A DNA stretch of 64,000 bases from Serripes groenlandicus (lineage: Eukaryota; Mollusca; Bivalvia; Cardiida; Cardiidae). The position numbers were made by a program, and so were the translations under genes. Of the stretch, positions 9,601 through 20,392 are shown one piece after another (position 1 is the stretch's first letter; each line of letters begins with the position of its first letter). The stretch lies in contig JASEVX010000011.1 in the NCBI GenBank assembly GCA_031761405.1, forward strand, positions 65,141,217-65,205,216. Direction: 5' to 3'. The notes beneath the pieces are model-generated. The model had not been told where the DNA came from. It worked only from the letters and a program-made list of their open reading frames with translations, and did no database searches.

Positions 9601-10697
9601 ACTAGAGAGCCATGATAGCCCTGGATCGCTCACCTGAAATATGTACGTATACCTATCATTTTGTAAGAGAAATGACAATAATGAAGATGATGATGAATAT
9701 TGGAATGGAATACTATACTCTTGCATCCTACTCAAGTCAAGAGGGTCCATTTTGTTAAGGAAGACTTTATAGTGAAAACCAACCTTACACTTTATGGTAA
9801 TGTGTTTTTTTTTACCAAGTAACATATAGCTTGAACAACTTCCCCTTTATATTTCTATGTAAAACAGGTGACTCCAATTTTGAACCAAGGGGCATAATTT
9901 GAATAATCTTGGTAGAGGACCATGGGACAAATTGCTACACACCAAATATCTAAGCTCATAGGCCTTTCTGTTTCACTATGACAAGAAGATTTATAAGTGT
10001 TTTCTCTATGTAAAACAGGTGAACCCCGGACAGGGGTCAATTTTGACTCCGGGGCCAAAACAAAAAACAAAATCTTTGTAGAGGACCATGAGACCATGCT
10101 ATACAACAAATATCTAAACTCTAGGCATTTCTGTTTCTGACAAGAAGATTTTTAAGTTTATCTCTATGTAAAACCGGTGACTCCTGGGCAGGGGCCAATT
10201 TTGACACTGCAGGGAGAGTCATGAGACAATGTGACACACCAAATATCTAAGCACTATGCTTTTTGGTTTCAGACAAGATGGTTTTCGAAGTTTTTCACAG
10301 TATCTCTTTGTTAAACAGATGACCCCGGGGGTAAGGCCAAATTTGAACCCAGAGTCATCATTTGAAAGATCTTGGTAGAGGAAAACTAGACATTGTTACA
10401 CACCAATATCTAAGCCTTTCTGTTTTAGACAGGGATGCTTTCAAAATTTTCCCCTTTCCTTCTCTATGTGAAGCAGGTGACCCGTCGAGCAGGAGCCAAT
10501 TTTGAACCAAGGGGCTTAATTTGAAATATCTTGGTGTCATGGCAACCAGAGTTCTGAATGGAATTAATTTCTTTGAACAACTTTGTTTAGTCAATATCAA
10601 AACAGGGGCTCAGGAGATGTCATTTAAAGAAATTGTTGACGACAGGCATGGACATCACAGTAGCTCACCATGAGCACTTTGTGCTGAGGTGAGCTTA
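9601..10697 (+). mobile_element. Helitron-like candidate repeat, copy 2
   Basis: Left hairpin GAGCCATGATAGCCCTGG then CGCTCACCTG; right hairpin TGAGCACTTTGTGCTGA then GGTGAGCTTAA. The body has four to five degenerate ~150-bp units, each with ctatgtaaaacaggtgac and a gaccatgagaca-like phrase. The body differs from copies at 3301 and 58255 while the ends agree. Confidence 0.55.
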
Positions 10698-10737
10698 AAA
10701 CTGAAAAAAAATGTGCTCAACAAAGTTCATATGTCAT

Positions 10738-11613
10738 GCCAACAGATAGACCAATCAACCAACAAGCTAACAGACAGACCAACCAACCAACAAGCTAACA
10801 GACAGACCAACCAACCAACAAACTAGCAGACAGACCAACCAACCAACAAGCTAACAGACAGACTAACCAACTAGCAAGCTAGCAGACAGACCAACCAACC
10901 AACAAGCTAGCAGACTGACCAACCAACTAACAAGCTAGCAGACAGACCAACCAGCTAACAAGCTAGCAGACAGACCAACCAACCAACAAGCTAGCAGACT
11001 GACCAACCAACTAACAAGCTAGCAGACAGACCAACCAGCTAACAAGCTAGCAGATAGACAAACCAACCAACAAGCTAGCACACAGACCAACCAACCAACA
11101 AGCTAGCAGACTGACCAACCAACTAACAAGCTAGCAGACAGACCAACCAGCTAACAAGCTAGCAGACAGACCAACCAACCAACAAGCTAGCAGACAGACC
11201 AACCAACTTACAAGCTAGCAGACAGACCAATCAACTAACAAGCTAGCAGACAGACCAACCAACTAACAAGCTAGAAGACAGACCAACCAACTAACAAACT
11301 TGCAGATAGACCAACCAACTAACAAGCTAGCAGACAGACCAACTTTTAAACAAGCTAGCAGACAGACCAACCAACAAGCTAGCAGATAGACTAAACAACT
11401 TACAATCTAGCAGACAGACATACCAACTAACAAGCTAGCAGATAGACAAACCAACTAACAAGCTAGCAGACAGACCAACCAACTAATAAGCTAGCAAACA
11501 GACCATTCAACTTACAAGCTAGCAGACAGACCAATCAACTAACACTGTAGAAGACAGACCAACCAACTAACAAGCTAGCAAACAGACCAACCAACAAGCT
11601 AGCAGACTGACCA
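10738..11613. repeat. 28-bp minisatellite, about 30 units
   Basis: Units read approximately caagctagcagacagaccaa followed by ccaactaa. Early units are regular, later ones diverge. The array abuts a 5'-truncated SINE at 11614. It may derive from a gacagaccaac tail of the type seen at 8220. Not CRISPR: there are no unique spacers. Confidence 0.85.
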
Positions 11614-12117
11614 ATGCGGGCTGTCAATCCAGGGGTTGTGAGTTTGAATCCCAGCTCAGCCAACATTCTTTCCGACGTTTGACAAAAGTCACTGTGACAT
11701 TATTATGCGTCATTAACCAATGGGATGTTTAACAGTCTATGTGGAAAAGCAGCCAGTTGTCTGGAAAGTATGTTGTGTAGAGTACTGGTGTGGAAAAACC
11801 AGGAAAGGCATGAGTAGGTGAACTAGACGCCATGATATGAATTAATTTCTTTTGAAAACGGCGTTAACCCTTTCCCTAATATAGACACTTTCTGACGCCT
11901 CTGCAGCAGACAGCTTTTTGAAAACATAATGACAAAAGAAGAAATTGCTCAAAACGAGCAATTTCTCCTTTTGACACAATGTTTTCCACTTTTAGTCATA
12001 AGTTATCCATTTAATTATAGAGATATTCCATTTTTAGACAAAATATGTTCAAAGTCGTCTGCTGCAGAATTGTAGTATGAGGGAAAGGGTTAAACCCTAA
12101 TCAATCAATCAATGATA
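11614..12117 (+). mobile_element. SINE-C, 5' truncated and split by a T element
   Basis: It starts inside the tRNA head (tgcgggctgtcaatccaggg, then box B-like gagtttgaatcc). The body contains gtcattaaccaatgggatg and tctatgtggaaaagcagcc. The tail gaaaacggcg is interrupted at its own TTAA by the T element at 11874-12093, then resumes as accctaatcaatcaatcaat. Confidence 0.8.
11874..12093 (+). mobile_element. T-young element inside a SINE tail
   Basis: TTAA on both sides. Excising it restores cggcgttaaac, the usual SINE tail. Both termini and the hairpin GCTC/GAGC are intact. Confidence 0.92.
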
Positions 12118-12154
12118 TAACTCTACAATTAATAAAATATTCTTGGAAGCTTTT

Positions 12155-12270
12155 TTGTTTGTATGCTGTTTTACACCATTTTCAACAATATTCCAGTTAT
12201 ATAACAGCCTTTGCCTTATTATTTGCCAGTATAACTGGTCCATATATACCCTGGCACCAGTCAAAATGCT
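12155..12270 (-). mobile_element. SINE-D body fragment
   Basis: Contains gctgttttacaccattttca, ccagtataactggtccat and ccctggcaccagtcaaaatg. The tRNA head is absent. Confidence 0.55.
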
Positions 12271-12436
12271 AACCCTTAACATTATCCTTGTTGTGTGTGG
12301 GAAAGGGTTAATCTAAACAGGATATCTTAAATCCTTTAAAGTATATATAAAGCACTTAAGTAATTTTTTGGAAATTACATCACATTTCTTGATAACCTGA
12401 ACTTCCTTTATCCAAAGATAATAGACCCACAAGGCC
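12271..12436. mobile_element. T-element terminal remnant and AT-rich DNA
   Basis: TGTGGGAAAGGG plus TTAA near 12299-12312 is an isolated right terminus. Nothing else is recognisable. Confidence 0.45.
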
Positions 12437-12662
12437 ATTTCCCACATAGCAGACAACTTGGGGGAAATATCTAGCCACCTGTAGCCATGCAATCATATAG
12501 AAAATATCTATTAAATTGAAGTGTATTTCTTGAATGAAGGTGAAGACATTGTGGCTAAAGGAAAAATTGATTATGATGAGCAAATTCCCCTTTTGCGACA
12601 ATGTTTACAAAATAATTCTTCTGCAGATGCATCAAAATGCATCTGTAAGCGGGAAAAGGTTA
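12437..12662. mobile_element. T-old element, eroded
   Basis: Left TTTCCCACATAGCAGACAAC; right CATCTGTAAGCGGGAAAAGG then TTAA. Inner GATTATGATGAGCAAATTCC is a decayed hairpin. Confidence 0.7.
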
Positions 12663-12777
12663 AACAAACATTCCCATGAGTAACAAAATAAGGGATAGGA
12701 TATTTCACATTACCTGAAATAGTAATTAGAGTTGAATTAGTCCGTTCAAGATGCGGTTTGTTATCAGCATTGAAATA

Positions 12778-13060
12778 ATGTCTTATGCAACAAATCTACA
12801 GCAAATGACTTTGAAAACATTTTATCAAAGATATTGAAAATTTCTTTAATTGAAAGTTTAATATAATTGGATAGAGCTAGAAACATCAATTTCTCCTTCT
12901 GGTAAATACCTATAGTATCTATGAACCTGATGATGATTTTCCACATTGACAAATCTGAATAAATAGCGTTGAAAACATCCAGGGCCAAAACATAAGAAAT
13001 CTCTATTTAAATGAAAGCCACATTATACAACAGAAGTGGAAACATTGTAAAGACGAATGC
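12778..13060. mobile_element. T-old remnants
   Basis: Pieces such as gcaacaaatctacagcaaatg, tttgaaaacatt and caatttctccttctgg are present without termini; possibly two overlapping decayed copies. Confidence 0.4.
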
Positions 13061-13072
13061 TCATCTTCTTGC

Positions 13073-13218
13073 CAGTGAGAGAGAGGGACAGGGAGAGAAA
13101 GAGTGTGTGACAGAGCGAAACAGAGAGTGTCAGAGAGTGAGAGACAGCATGAGAGAGTGATAGTGGGAGAGAGGGAGACAGTGAGAGTGGGAGAGAGAGT
13201 GAGTGAGAGATAGAGAGT

Positions 13219-13305
<87 letters not shown>

Positions 13306-13476
13306 AGATAGAGAGAGAGAATGAGAGTATTTTTTAGTGAGTGAGAGTGAGTGAGAGACAGGAAATGAGAAAGAGAGAGAGAGAGAGTGAGTGAGTGAGT
13401 GAGAATCAGAGAGAAAAAGTACATGAGAGAGAGAGAGTGAATGAGTGAGTGAAAGTGAGATAGATACAAGTCAGTA

Positions 13477-13557
<81 letters not shown>

Positions 13558-13702
13558 TAGGAGAGGAAGTGAATGAAAGTGAGAGAGAGAGTGAGTGAGT
13601 GAGACAGTAAATTTGAGTGAGAAATAGAGAGTGAGAGAGAGGGTCAGTAAGAGAGTGAGAGAGAGAGGGGGTCAGTAAGAGAGAGAGAGAAAGAGAGATA
13701 AT
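13073..13702. repeat. GA-rich microsatellite with (GACA)n block
   Basis: Mostly (GA)n with gtgagt interruptions; a clean (CAGA)n run lies at about 13500-13556. Long Ser/Leu-rich frames on the minus strand are products of the repeat, not genes. Confidence 0.95.
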
Positions 13703-14472
13703 AAAAATAATAATAATAATAATAATAACGACTTTATTTTATGTGGCTACACATTTGGGTTGTCCCACTCTTCCATGTGGGCCTCAGAGTTAGCAATACA
13801 TTATATACACAATGTTATACATATAAACAATTCAAAATAAAAGCAAATTGGTAATAAAAAATAAAAGATCACTTAATAGCAAGAACTACTGGTAAACATC
13901 CACGCTAAATATAATTTCTTAAAAGAATTTAATGAATCGATCTGCTGTTCTAATTTGAAAGGGAATATCATTCCAAATTTTTGGTCCTGAATAGGTCAGG
14001 GATTTTCTGAAGAATTCTAGTTTTGGTTATGGTAATTGTAACAGATTGTTATCAAAGGATCTTAGACCTTTATTTTGGGAGTATTTAAAATTGACTCTTA
14101 GGTATTCAGGACATTGTTCATTTAATGATTTGTAAATGATAATTGCTTTTTTATAGTCTATTCTTGCATGAAATTTCATCCAGGATAATTGTTGGAAAAG
14201 TTCTTCTGATGGTGCATCAAATGGCTTGTCAAGTATAACACGTGCAGCACGTTTCTGAAATTTTAACATTTTGTCAAGCAGATTTTGACTGCAGGAGCCC
14301 CATATTGTGCAACAATAATCAATGTCAGGAAGTATGTATGCATTAAAGAAAAGATTCCTTGAATGTATATTAAGAAACTTTTTAATTCTCAGAAGTAGGT
14401 ATAGTAATGAATTACATTTCTTTAGCGTGTGCTCAACATGATGTTTCCAGTTAAGTTGAGGGTCTATATGAA
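13703..14472 (-). pseudogene. CR1/Jockey-group LINE, 3' fragment with reverse-transcriptase end
   Basis: Reading on the minus strand, from about 14480 down to 13895, the frame encodes the C-terminal end of a non-LTR reverse transcriptase. Visible landmarks are LNWKHHVEHTLKKCNSLLYL, YILPDIDYCCTIWG and FQKRAARVIL. A TAA at 14027-14029 interrupts the frame, which then continues in phase through SGPKIWNDIPFQIR. The catalytic palm motifs and the endonuclease lie upstream and are missing, so the copy is 5' truncated and dead. The 3' end is an (ATT)n tail at 13703-13731 on the plus strand, typical of CR1/L2-like elements. The element split a GA microsatellite that resumes at 14473. A shorter relative is at 31956-32110. 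Confidence 0.75.
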
Positions 14473-14575
14473 AGAGGGGAGAGGAGAGGAGAGAGAGAGT
14501 GAGTGAGATAGTGAGAGATAGAAAGTAAGAGAGAGAGAGCCGCACACAAACACACAGACAGACAGACAGACAGAC
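14473..14575. repeat. GA/GACA microsatellite, right part
   Basis: Continuation of the 13073-13702 repeat on the far side of the LINE; ends with a short (CAGA)n run. Confidence 0.85.
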
Positions 14576-14639
14576 TGAATCGGGGAAAAGGATTAAAAAC
14601 ACAAATGTCAGATAAGGAGGGGAATATGGTCTTTTCCCC

Positions 14640-14790
14640 ACAATATCTTTCTTAACCAACCAAACCAGTATAATGTGTTCACTTAAAAGAGTCATCTTAA
14701 TGAAACGATTCTTTTGAGTAAACATGACATAAAGTTATAGGGTCAAATAAGAATTAAAGAACATGCAAATTGCCCTGTATCTAGAGATTT
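14640..14790. mobile_element. Hairpin element H, diverged copy
   Basis: Contains gttcacttaaaagagtcatc, gaaacgattcttttgagtaa and gggtcaaataagaatt, then a terminus-like cctgtatctagaga. The hairpin arms are mismatched. Confidence 0.55.
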
Positions 14791-15045
14791 GAGACAAATA
14801 CCTGGCTTACCTGCAAATGTGCATTATTCCGATTTCTGATTAATTAATCTTGGATGATTTTTTGTCAACATAAATATCTCATGCATTCATGAACAATTCT
14901 TTGAGACGGTTATAATTGATCAAGTTATTGAAAAGATTTTGGTAAATTAATAAGCTAGTACAGTTTATAATTTACATAATAGAACCAAATGCCGTATAAA
15001 CAATAATGTACATAATTGTACCTAAACACTTAAATTGCACTTCCC
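14791..15045. other. AT-rich, no feature seen
   Basis: No coding frame, repeat boundary or RNA gene recognised. Confidence 0.4.
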
Positions 15046-15274
15046 TAAAACCTTTCCCGCATACAACAAATCTGCAGCAGACGACTTTGAAAACATTGTT
15101 ACAACAACATGAAAAATCTTCATTAAAGAAAGCTTAATTGTTAAATAAAGTTGAAAACATTGTGGCCAAAGGAGAAATTGCTCATCATGAGCAATTTCAC
15201 CTTTAGCCACAATGTTTTTCAAGAGTCATCCGCTGCTATTGCGTCAAAATGTGTCTGCAGGTGGGAAGGGTTAA
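15046..15274. mobile_element. T-old element (CACCTGCAGACGC type)
   Basis: CCTTTCCCGCATACAAC on the left; GTCTGCAGGTGGGAAGGG plus TTAA on the right. Perfect hairpin GAAATTGCTC-at-cat-GAGCAATTTC. Confidence 0.85.
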
Positions 15275-15497
15275 ACCTTCTCACATACAACACTTTTGCA
15301 GCAGACAACTTTAAAACATGAATGCAAATATATGGTTAATCTCTTTAAATGAATGTACAACTATTGAATAGAGTTGAAAACATTGTAGCAAAAGTAGAAA
15401 TTGCTGATAATGAGCAATTCCTCCTTTTGCCACAATGTTTTCAACAGTAGTCTGCTGCGGAAGCGTCATAAAGCGTCTATATGTTGGAAAGGGTTAA
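15271..15497. mobile_element. T-old element sharing a TTAA with its neighbour
   Basis: Starts in the TTAA that ends the previous copy; right end ATGTTGGAAAGGG plus TTAA at 15494-15497. Hairpin GAAATTGCTG/GAGCAATTCC, two differences between arms. Confidence 0.85.
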
Positions 15498-15739
15498 TTC
15501 ATTTATAAAATTGACTGCTTTGAAAAAATTCAGGGAAAAATTGAAATATCTGAAAAACTATAAATATTATAAATTGTATAAGTACAATTTTGACAAACAA
15601 TATTGGAACAGGAGTAACGGTTCATCTTGAGCAATTGCTTTATTTCCAGCAATGTTTATTTTAAATATGTCTGCTATGACCTATGACCTGAGCTGTAAAT
15701 TGTGTCTGCTTGTTTGAAGTGGGGAAATCCCACAATAGA

Positions 15740-15971
15740 TTATCCCTTTCCCTCCATGCAACAAATCTTCAGCAGAAGACTTTGAAAACATAGTGACAAA
15801 AAACTGAAAAATCTCCATAAAAGATAGCTTATAATTATTAAATAAAGTTGTAAACACTGTGGCCAAAGGAAAAATTGCTCATCATGAGCAATTTCACCTT
15901 TGACCACAATGTTTTCAAAAGTCGTCTGCTGCTATTGCGTCAAAATGCGTCTGCAGGTGGGAAAGGGTTAA
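15740..15971. mobile_element. T-old element (CACCTGCAGACGC type)
   Basis: Left TCCCTTTCCCTCCATGC; right GTCTGCAGGTGGGAAAGGG plus TTAA. Close relative of 15046-15274, with the same GCTCATCATGAGC centre. Confidence 0.85.
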
Positions 15972-16060
15972 ATTAAAAGAAACTTCCTGAAACGGTTGTG
16001 GTCAGGTAATCACAGAAGACTTCCTTGTTGACTGTTTTTAGCAAATACATTATCAGACTT

Positions 16061-16308
16061 GACCCTTTCCCTCATATATATGCTTTCTGATGCCTCTGCA
16101 ACAGATGGTTTTTTGAAAACATAGTGACAAAAGAAGGAATTGCTCAGAATGAGCAATTTCTCTATTTGCCACAATGTTCTCAACTCTATTCAATAATCCT
16201 ACTATGATTTATACAAATGTTTTATGACTTTCAAAGTAACCTTCTATATATTTTCAAAGAAACTTTCAAGATGTTTGCTGTACAGTTGTATGTTACAGGG
16301 TGAAGAAG
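16061..16308 (+). mobile_element. T element with diverged right half
   Basis: The left half is T-young-like (CCCTTTCCCTCATATA, GACAAAAGAAGG, hairpin GCTC/GAGC). The right half is T-old-like and eroded, ending TGTTACAGGG. Possibly a recombinant. Confidence 0.6.
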
Positions 16309-16374
16309 AAATACATTATCCATTTACCACCTGTATAGACGTATTTTGACAAATCTGCAGCCAAGATTAATCAC

Positions 16375-17152
16375 CTCGCCATAAAGTCTTTATAAGCGTT
16401 AAATAATTTTTCTTGGTAAACAATGGAAATTTAGGTGCTATTGCTCTTTCTGAGCAAACCCCTGCGAAATTATGTTCTAGAAATTGGAACAGTTCTAAAA
16501 CATCAAGAACAGTTCTAGAACAGTTCCGTAACAGTAACATATGCATGTTCTAGAACTTCTGTTCTAGAACTGTTCTAGAACATAATTCTAGAATAAATCC
16601 AGAACATTTGTTGAATTCTTTTTCATTCTGAAAGTGTTCTTGAAATATTCTAGAACATTTTTAGAACTTTTCAAGGACAAATTCATTTAAAAGAAAATTC
16701 TACAAATTATAATCTGTGATTTACAAGTTCTACAAATGTTCTAGAACTTATTTCTAGAACATTTTTAGAACATTTCAAGGAAATATTAAGTTCTTCAAAT
16801 GTTCTACAAATGTTCAAAATTCTAGAAGATCATCATCATCATATCAAGTTCTGCATATTGTTCTAGAATTCTTCTAGACTAGTTCTAGAACAGTCCCATT
16901 ACAATAGTTCTAGAACACTTCTAGAACAATTTGGAAACATTGTCTCACTTAACGTTCTAGAACTGTGCCATAAAATTCTAGAACAGTTTCAGAACAGTTC
17001 TAGACCTGAGTTCCAGAACAATTCTAGAACAGTTCAAGACTGTTTCGCAGGGGATGGCACCTAAATTTGCATTGTTTACAAAGGTGTTAAAATTGCCCCT
17101 AAACAAGAGTTTTCAAAATAGGTTTTTAGTTACAACCGTTTCACGCCAAGTC
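16375..17152. mobile_element. Foldback element, copy 2, hosting an insertion
   Basis: Matches the inner and right parts of 5183-5440: gccataaagtctttataagc, cttggtaaacaatggaaatt, then tggcacctaaatttgcattg and the terminus gtttcacgccaagtcctcga. The left terminus is missing and the central loop is interrupted by the element at 16459-17053. Confidence 0.7.
16459..17053. mobile_element. Element built from a GTTCTAGAAC palindrome array
   Basis: Termini are inverted: CCCCTGCGAAA on the left and TTTCGCAGGGG on the right. The 595-bp interior has at least 17 exact TTCTAGAA octamers (for example 16475, 16513, 16548, 16562, 16573, 16586, 16648, 16739, 16752, 16861, 16883, 16908, 16919, 16955, 17022) plus many one-off variants, with irregular spacing. 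It sits in the loop of the foldback element; its uninterrupted relative at 5327-5340 reads ctgagcaatggcacc across the site. No coding frame. Confidence 0.75.
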
Positions 17153-17155
17153 CTC

Positions 17156-17310
17156 GATTTGCTCATGGAGAGCAATTCTCCTTTTGCCACATTGTTTAAA
17201 ACTCTATTGCAAAAATGATCATGTCATTTATAGAGATTTTCCCTGTTAATGTCTAGATATTTTCAAAGCCGTCTTCTACAGATTTCATTTATGTGGAAAA
17301 GGAGTTTAAC
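17156..17310. mobile_element. T-old element, right half
   Basis: GCTCATGGAGAGCAATTCTC hairpin remnant, then cttttgccacattg, GCCGTCTTCTACAGA and GTGGAAAAGGAG. Left end absent. Confidence 0.5.
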
Positions 17311-17455
17311 CTCATAGAATCATGTGTGAACTTTCAACCAAATTTCCCATGTGGTAACAGAGATTTGACAGAAATTAAAAACTTGAAGCTTCAATTCATG
17401 TCTGAAATAATGGAACTTGTGTTCCATTTGATCTCAAAGACATTCCAACATACCA

Positions 17456-17640
17456 GAAATCTCCACAGAAGACTTTTAAAACATTTATACAAAATTTAAA
17501 AAAACTCTTTAAATGAAAGCATAGTTATTGAAAAGAGTTGATTTCTAATGATGAGCAATAACTTCTTTTGCCACAAGGTTTTCAAATGATGTCTGCTGCA
17601 TAGGTGTCCAAATGTGTCTGCATGTGGGAAAGGATTAAGT
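17456..17640. mobile_element. T-old element, right part
   Basis: GTCTGCTGCATAGGTGTCC and CTGCATGTGGGAAAGG with TTAA near the end; inner GATGAGCAATAAC is half of the hairpin. Confidence 0.55.
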
Positions 17641-17648
17641 TCCCGTCA

Positions 17649-17876
17649 TTAACCCTTTCCCGGCCTCATACGACAATTCTGCAGCAGACAACTTTGAACA
17701 TATTTTGTCAAAAAATAGAAAATCAGTGAATGGATAATCTATGACTAAAAGTGGAAAACATTGTGGCAAAAGGAGAAATTGCTTGTTTGGAGCATATTCT
17801 ACTTTTGTCACTATGTTTTCAAAAAGCCGTCTGCTGCAGAGGCGTCAGAAAGCGTCTATATGAGGGAAAGGGTTAA
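17649..17876 (-). mobile_element. T-young element, near complete
   Basis: TTAA at both ends, CTGCAGCAGAC and GTCTGCTGCAGAGGCGTC present. One hairpin arm is altered (GAGCATATTC). Confidence 0.92.
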
Positions 17877-17959
17877 TGCCAACAGGAAATACAAAAACAT
17901 GATAATTTTGCAGGAAGAAAACTGGATACAGTTTTGAGTATTGTGACCTTAGGTTCAAG

Positions 17960-18145
17960 GTCACTGACAGAGATGACAGAGATACTTTATGAAGGGTCAG
18001 AATCAGTATCTCTATAAACAGTCTAATAGAGAAGACAGAGATACTTTAACCAAGGGTCAGAATCAGTATCTCTAAACAGTCTAACAGAGATGACAGAGAT
18101 ACTTTACCAAGGGTCAGAATCAGTATCTCTAAACAGTCTAAATAC
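17960..18145. repeat. ~58-bp tandem repeat, three units
   Basis: Units carry gatgacagagatactttacc then aagggtcagaatcagtatct and ctaaacagtcta. Confidence 0.85.
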
Positions 18146-18668
18146 AAGAGAAAGTTGATGCAAGGCATCAATGTCGCCGGAAAAGACTGCATTGATTTAT
18201 TTTTTAACACACATGTATTCTTGACTTTCATTAGTCTAAACATACACATAATGTTTTCATAAGGACTTATATATATAATTCCAGGATTTTTAAAATTCCA
18301 CATAGATCTACATATTTCAGGATTTCTTTTGGTCAGGATTTTGGATGTTTTGTATTTGTCAATAAAACCACAACAAATTAATACATTTTGGGATTTAAAT
18401 CTACATGCAATAAAAAGCTATTAAACCCTTTCCATGTCTGAAGCAACAATGAAAACCTTTAAACGCTTAAAACATTGAAAAACGGTTAAATTGCGGAAGA
18501 CATGAACTTCCTCCTTTTTAATAATAATTATAATAAATATTTCACAGAATGTTAAAATTTATCCTCATATGTTTAAAAAGTAGACCACACTTGAAACAAC
18601 ATATCAGCTAGATTGTTTATCTAAATCGTTGATGCATACAATATATGTTTGGCGCAAGAGAAATGCCT
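18146..18668. other. AT-rich, no feature seen
   Basis: No convincing frame or repeat; a weak T-old relic (accctttccatgtctg) lies near 18425. Confidence 0.4.
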
Positions 18669-20392
18669 CCCCTGTGAAATGAACGCGGTCAAAACATGGT
18701 CGACCATGTTTTAAACAAGGTCGACCATGTTTTAAAAACATGGTTGACCACGAAATGACCATGTATAATCCATGGTCGACCATGTTTCATGCCGTGGTAT
18801 ATGGCCACCCTGGGGACCATGGTCAACCATGTTCTTTTAAAGACCATGGTTAACCTTGGTCCATGGTCATAAAAAAATACCATGGTAAAACATGATTCAT
18901 AGGCCACGTGGTATATGGCCGCCCTAGTACCATGGTCAACCATGGTTTGACCATGATCTTAAGACCAGGATAAATCATGGTCAAACATGTTTCATAGTCC
19001 ACTTCAATGCAGCCTTGTGGCAAGTTCAACCATGGTTTGACCATGTTCTTTAAAAGATCATGATAAATCATGTTTCATTGCATTTCAAAATAACATTGCC
19101 TAAGACTGACATGTTTTATAGAATTAGTCATCTGTTGCTGCCCTGATTACCACGATTCATGTTTCATAATACCAAATTAATTCAGTAGCCCTTTTACAGG
19201 TCTTTATTGAACAAAACATGGTATTTTGTTTCATTAAATAACATGTACACAAAATTAAAACCTTGTTCATGGCAATTAAATCTTTTTTTTTTAAGTCGTA
19301 AAAAGGGTTATCCGAGACTTTGTAGTAAATTACAAAATTATTTGAAAATGCCAGGGCCTGGAACTGCCTAGGTCTAAAAGTGTTCTAGAAAATAATCATA
19401 TTACAAGAGTAAAATATCACTAAAGATGATAACACTGAATAAACATTCATTAATATATTAGTTTTACCTGTCAAGTGTTTCCAAATCAAATTGAATACAT
19501 TGTCATTTCTGAATCAATTCTGTGCTTGTAAATCTTCATTTTATGTTTTTTCTATCTGCTTCTATCATTAGAATGAGAACAAAAGTTATTTACAAATCAC
19601 TATGTACATAATATTTGATGAAAATCCATTATAACAGAGTGTTTTGTGAAAACATTGCCAGAATTTTAACATGTCACATTGTCATCCATTTTGAAAATTT
19701 AAAATCTCAACTTCCTGTTGTTGTTGTTGCAATTATTAAAAAAAATGGTTCTAGAAGTGTTCTATAAGTGTCCTTAATAAATGTTGTAGTGATATATTTG
19801 TTTAACTTGGCAATTTATCAAAACTTTGTTTAGTCCAAATAAAACCATTAATATTTAAAACAAATTGTTATAAAGTTCTTGCAGTGTAACAGCAGATACA
19901 GAACACATTAAGAATATTAAATGTCGTTCTGACATCTCTTTATTCTTTGCAATGCACATTAAGTATGTGAAATATTTATGCTTGACTGTGATTCAGGGTC
20001 TAGTAATTACTGTTGACCATGAATCATATTCAAACAAAGACTCTTGATCATGAATCATAGTCAGTCATGGACAATACATAAGGTGTACACCGTACTCACG
20101 GTGTTGCATGCTAAACTGCTTAGAGTTTCAAATTGTTGTATTTTAAGTAAGAAACAGACACTATTTGTGCAATGCAACATTTATTACCAAATGTGTTTTT
20201 ACTGTTTAAGATTGACCTTGTTTCATGGTCTGGAAAACATGGTCATTTACCACAGTCAGACCATAGTCAAATCATGGTCAATCATGGTTATAATCGACCA
20301 GAGTCAAAGTCTGAACGAACAACATAGACAACCATGTTTTGACCATGTTTAACCATGGTCAAACTTGATTCAAGGTTCACATTTCACAGGGG
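18669..20392. mobile_element. Element with CATGGTC/GACCATG palindrome clusters
   Basis: Termini are inverted: CCCCTGTGAAATG at 18669 and CATTTCACAGGGG ending 20392. Two clusters (18690-19080 and 19990-20365) consist of degenerate repeats of GACCATGGTC and GGTCGACCATG, irregularly spaced. About 900 bp of AT-rich sequence lies between them. The termini resemble those of 16459-17053 (CCCCTGYGAAA), although the internal palindrome differs. No coding frame and no clear target duplication. Confidence 0.7.

Noticed and set aside
10738..11613. CRISPR-like array of short repeats
   Set aside because: Units are contiguous with no unique spacers, no cas-like genes are present, and the genome is eukaryotic.
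13023..13469. Ser/Leu-rich frame of 148 codons
   Set aside because: It is a translation of the GA microsatellite; no start context or conserved domain.
16459..17053. hAT assignment based on CAGGGG
   Set aside because: The motif lies in the opposite orientation to a hAT end (the element starts CCCCTG) and no 8-bp duplication is visible.
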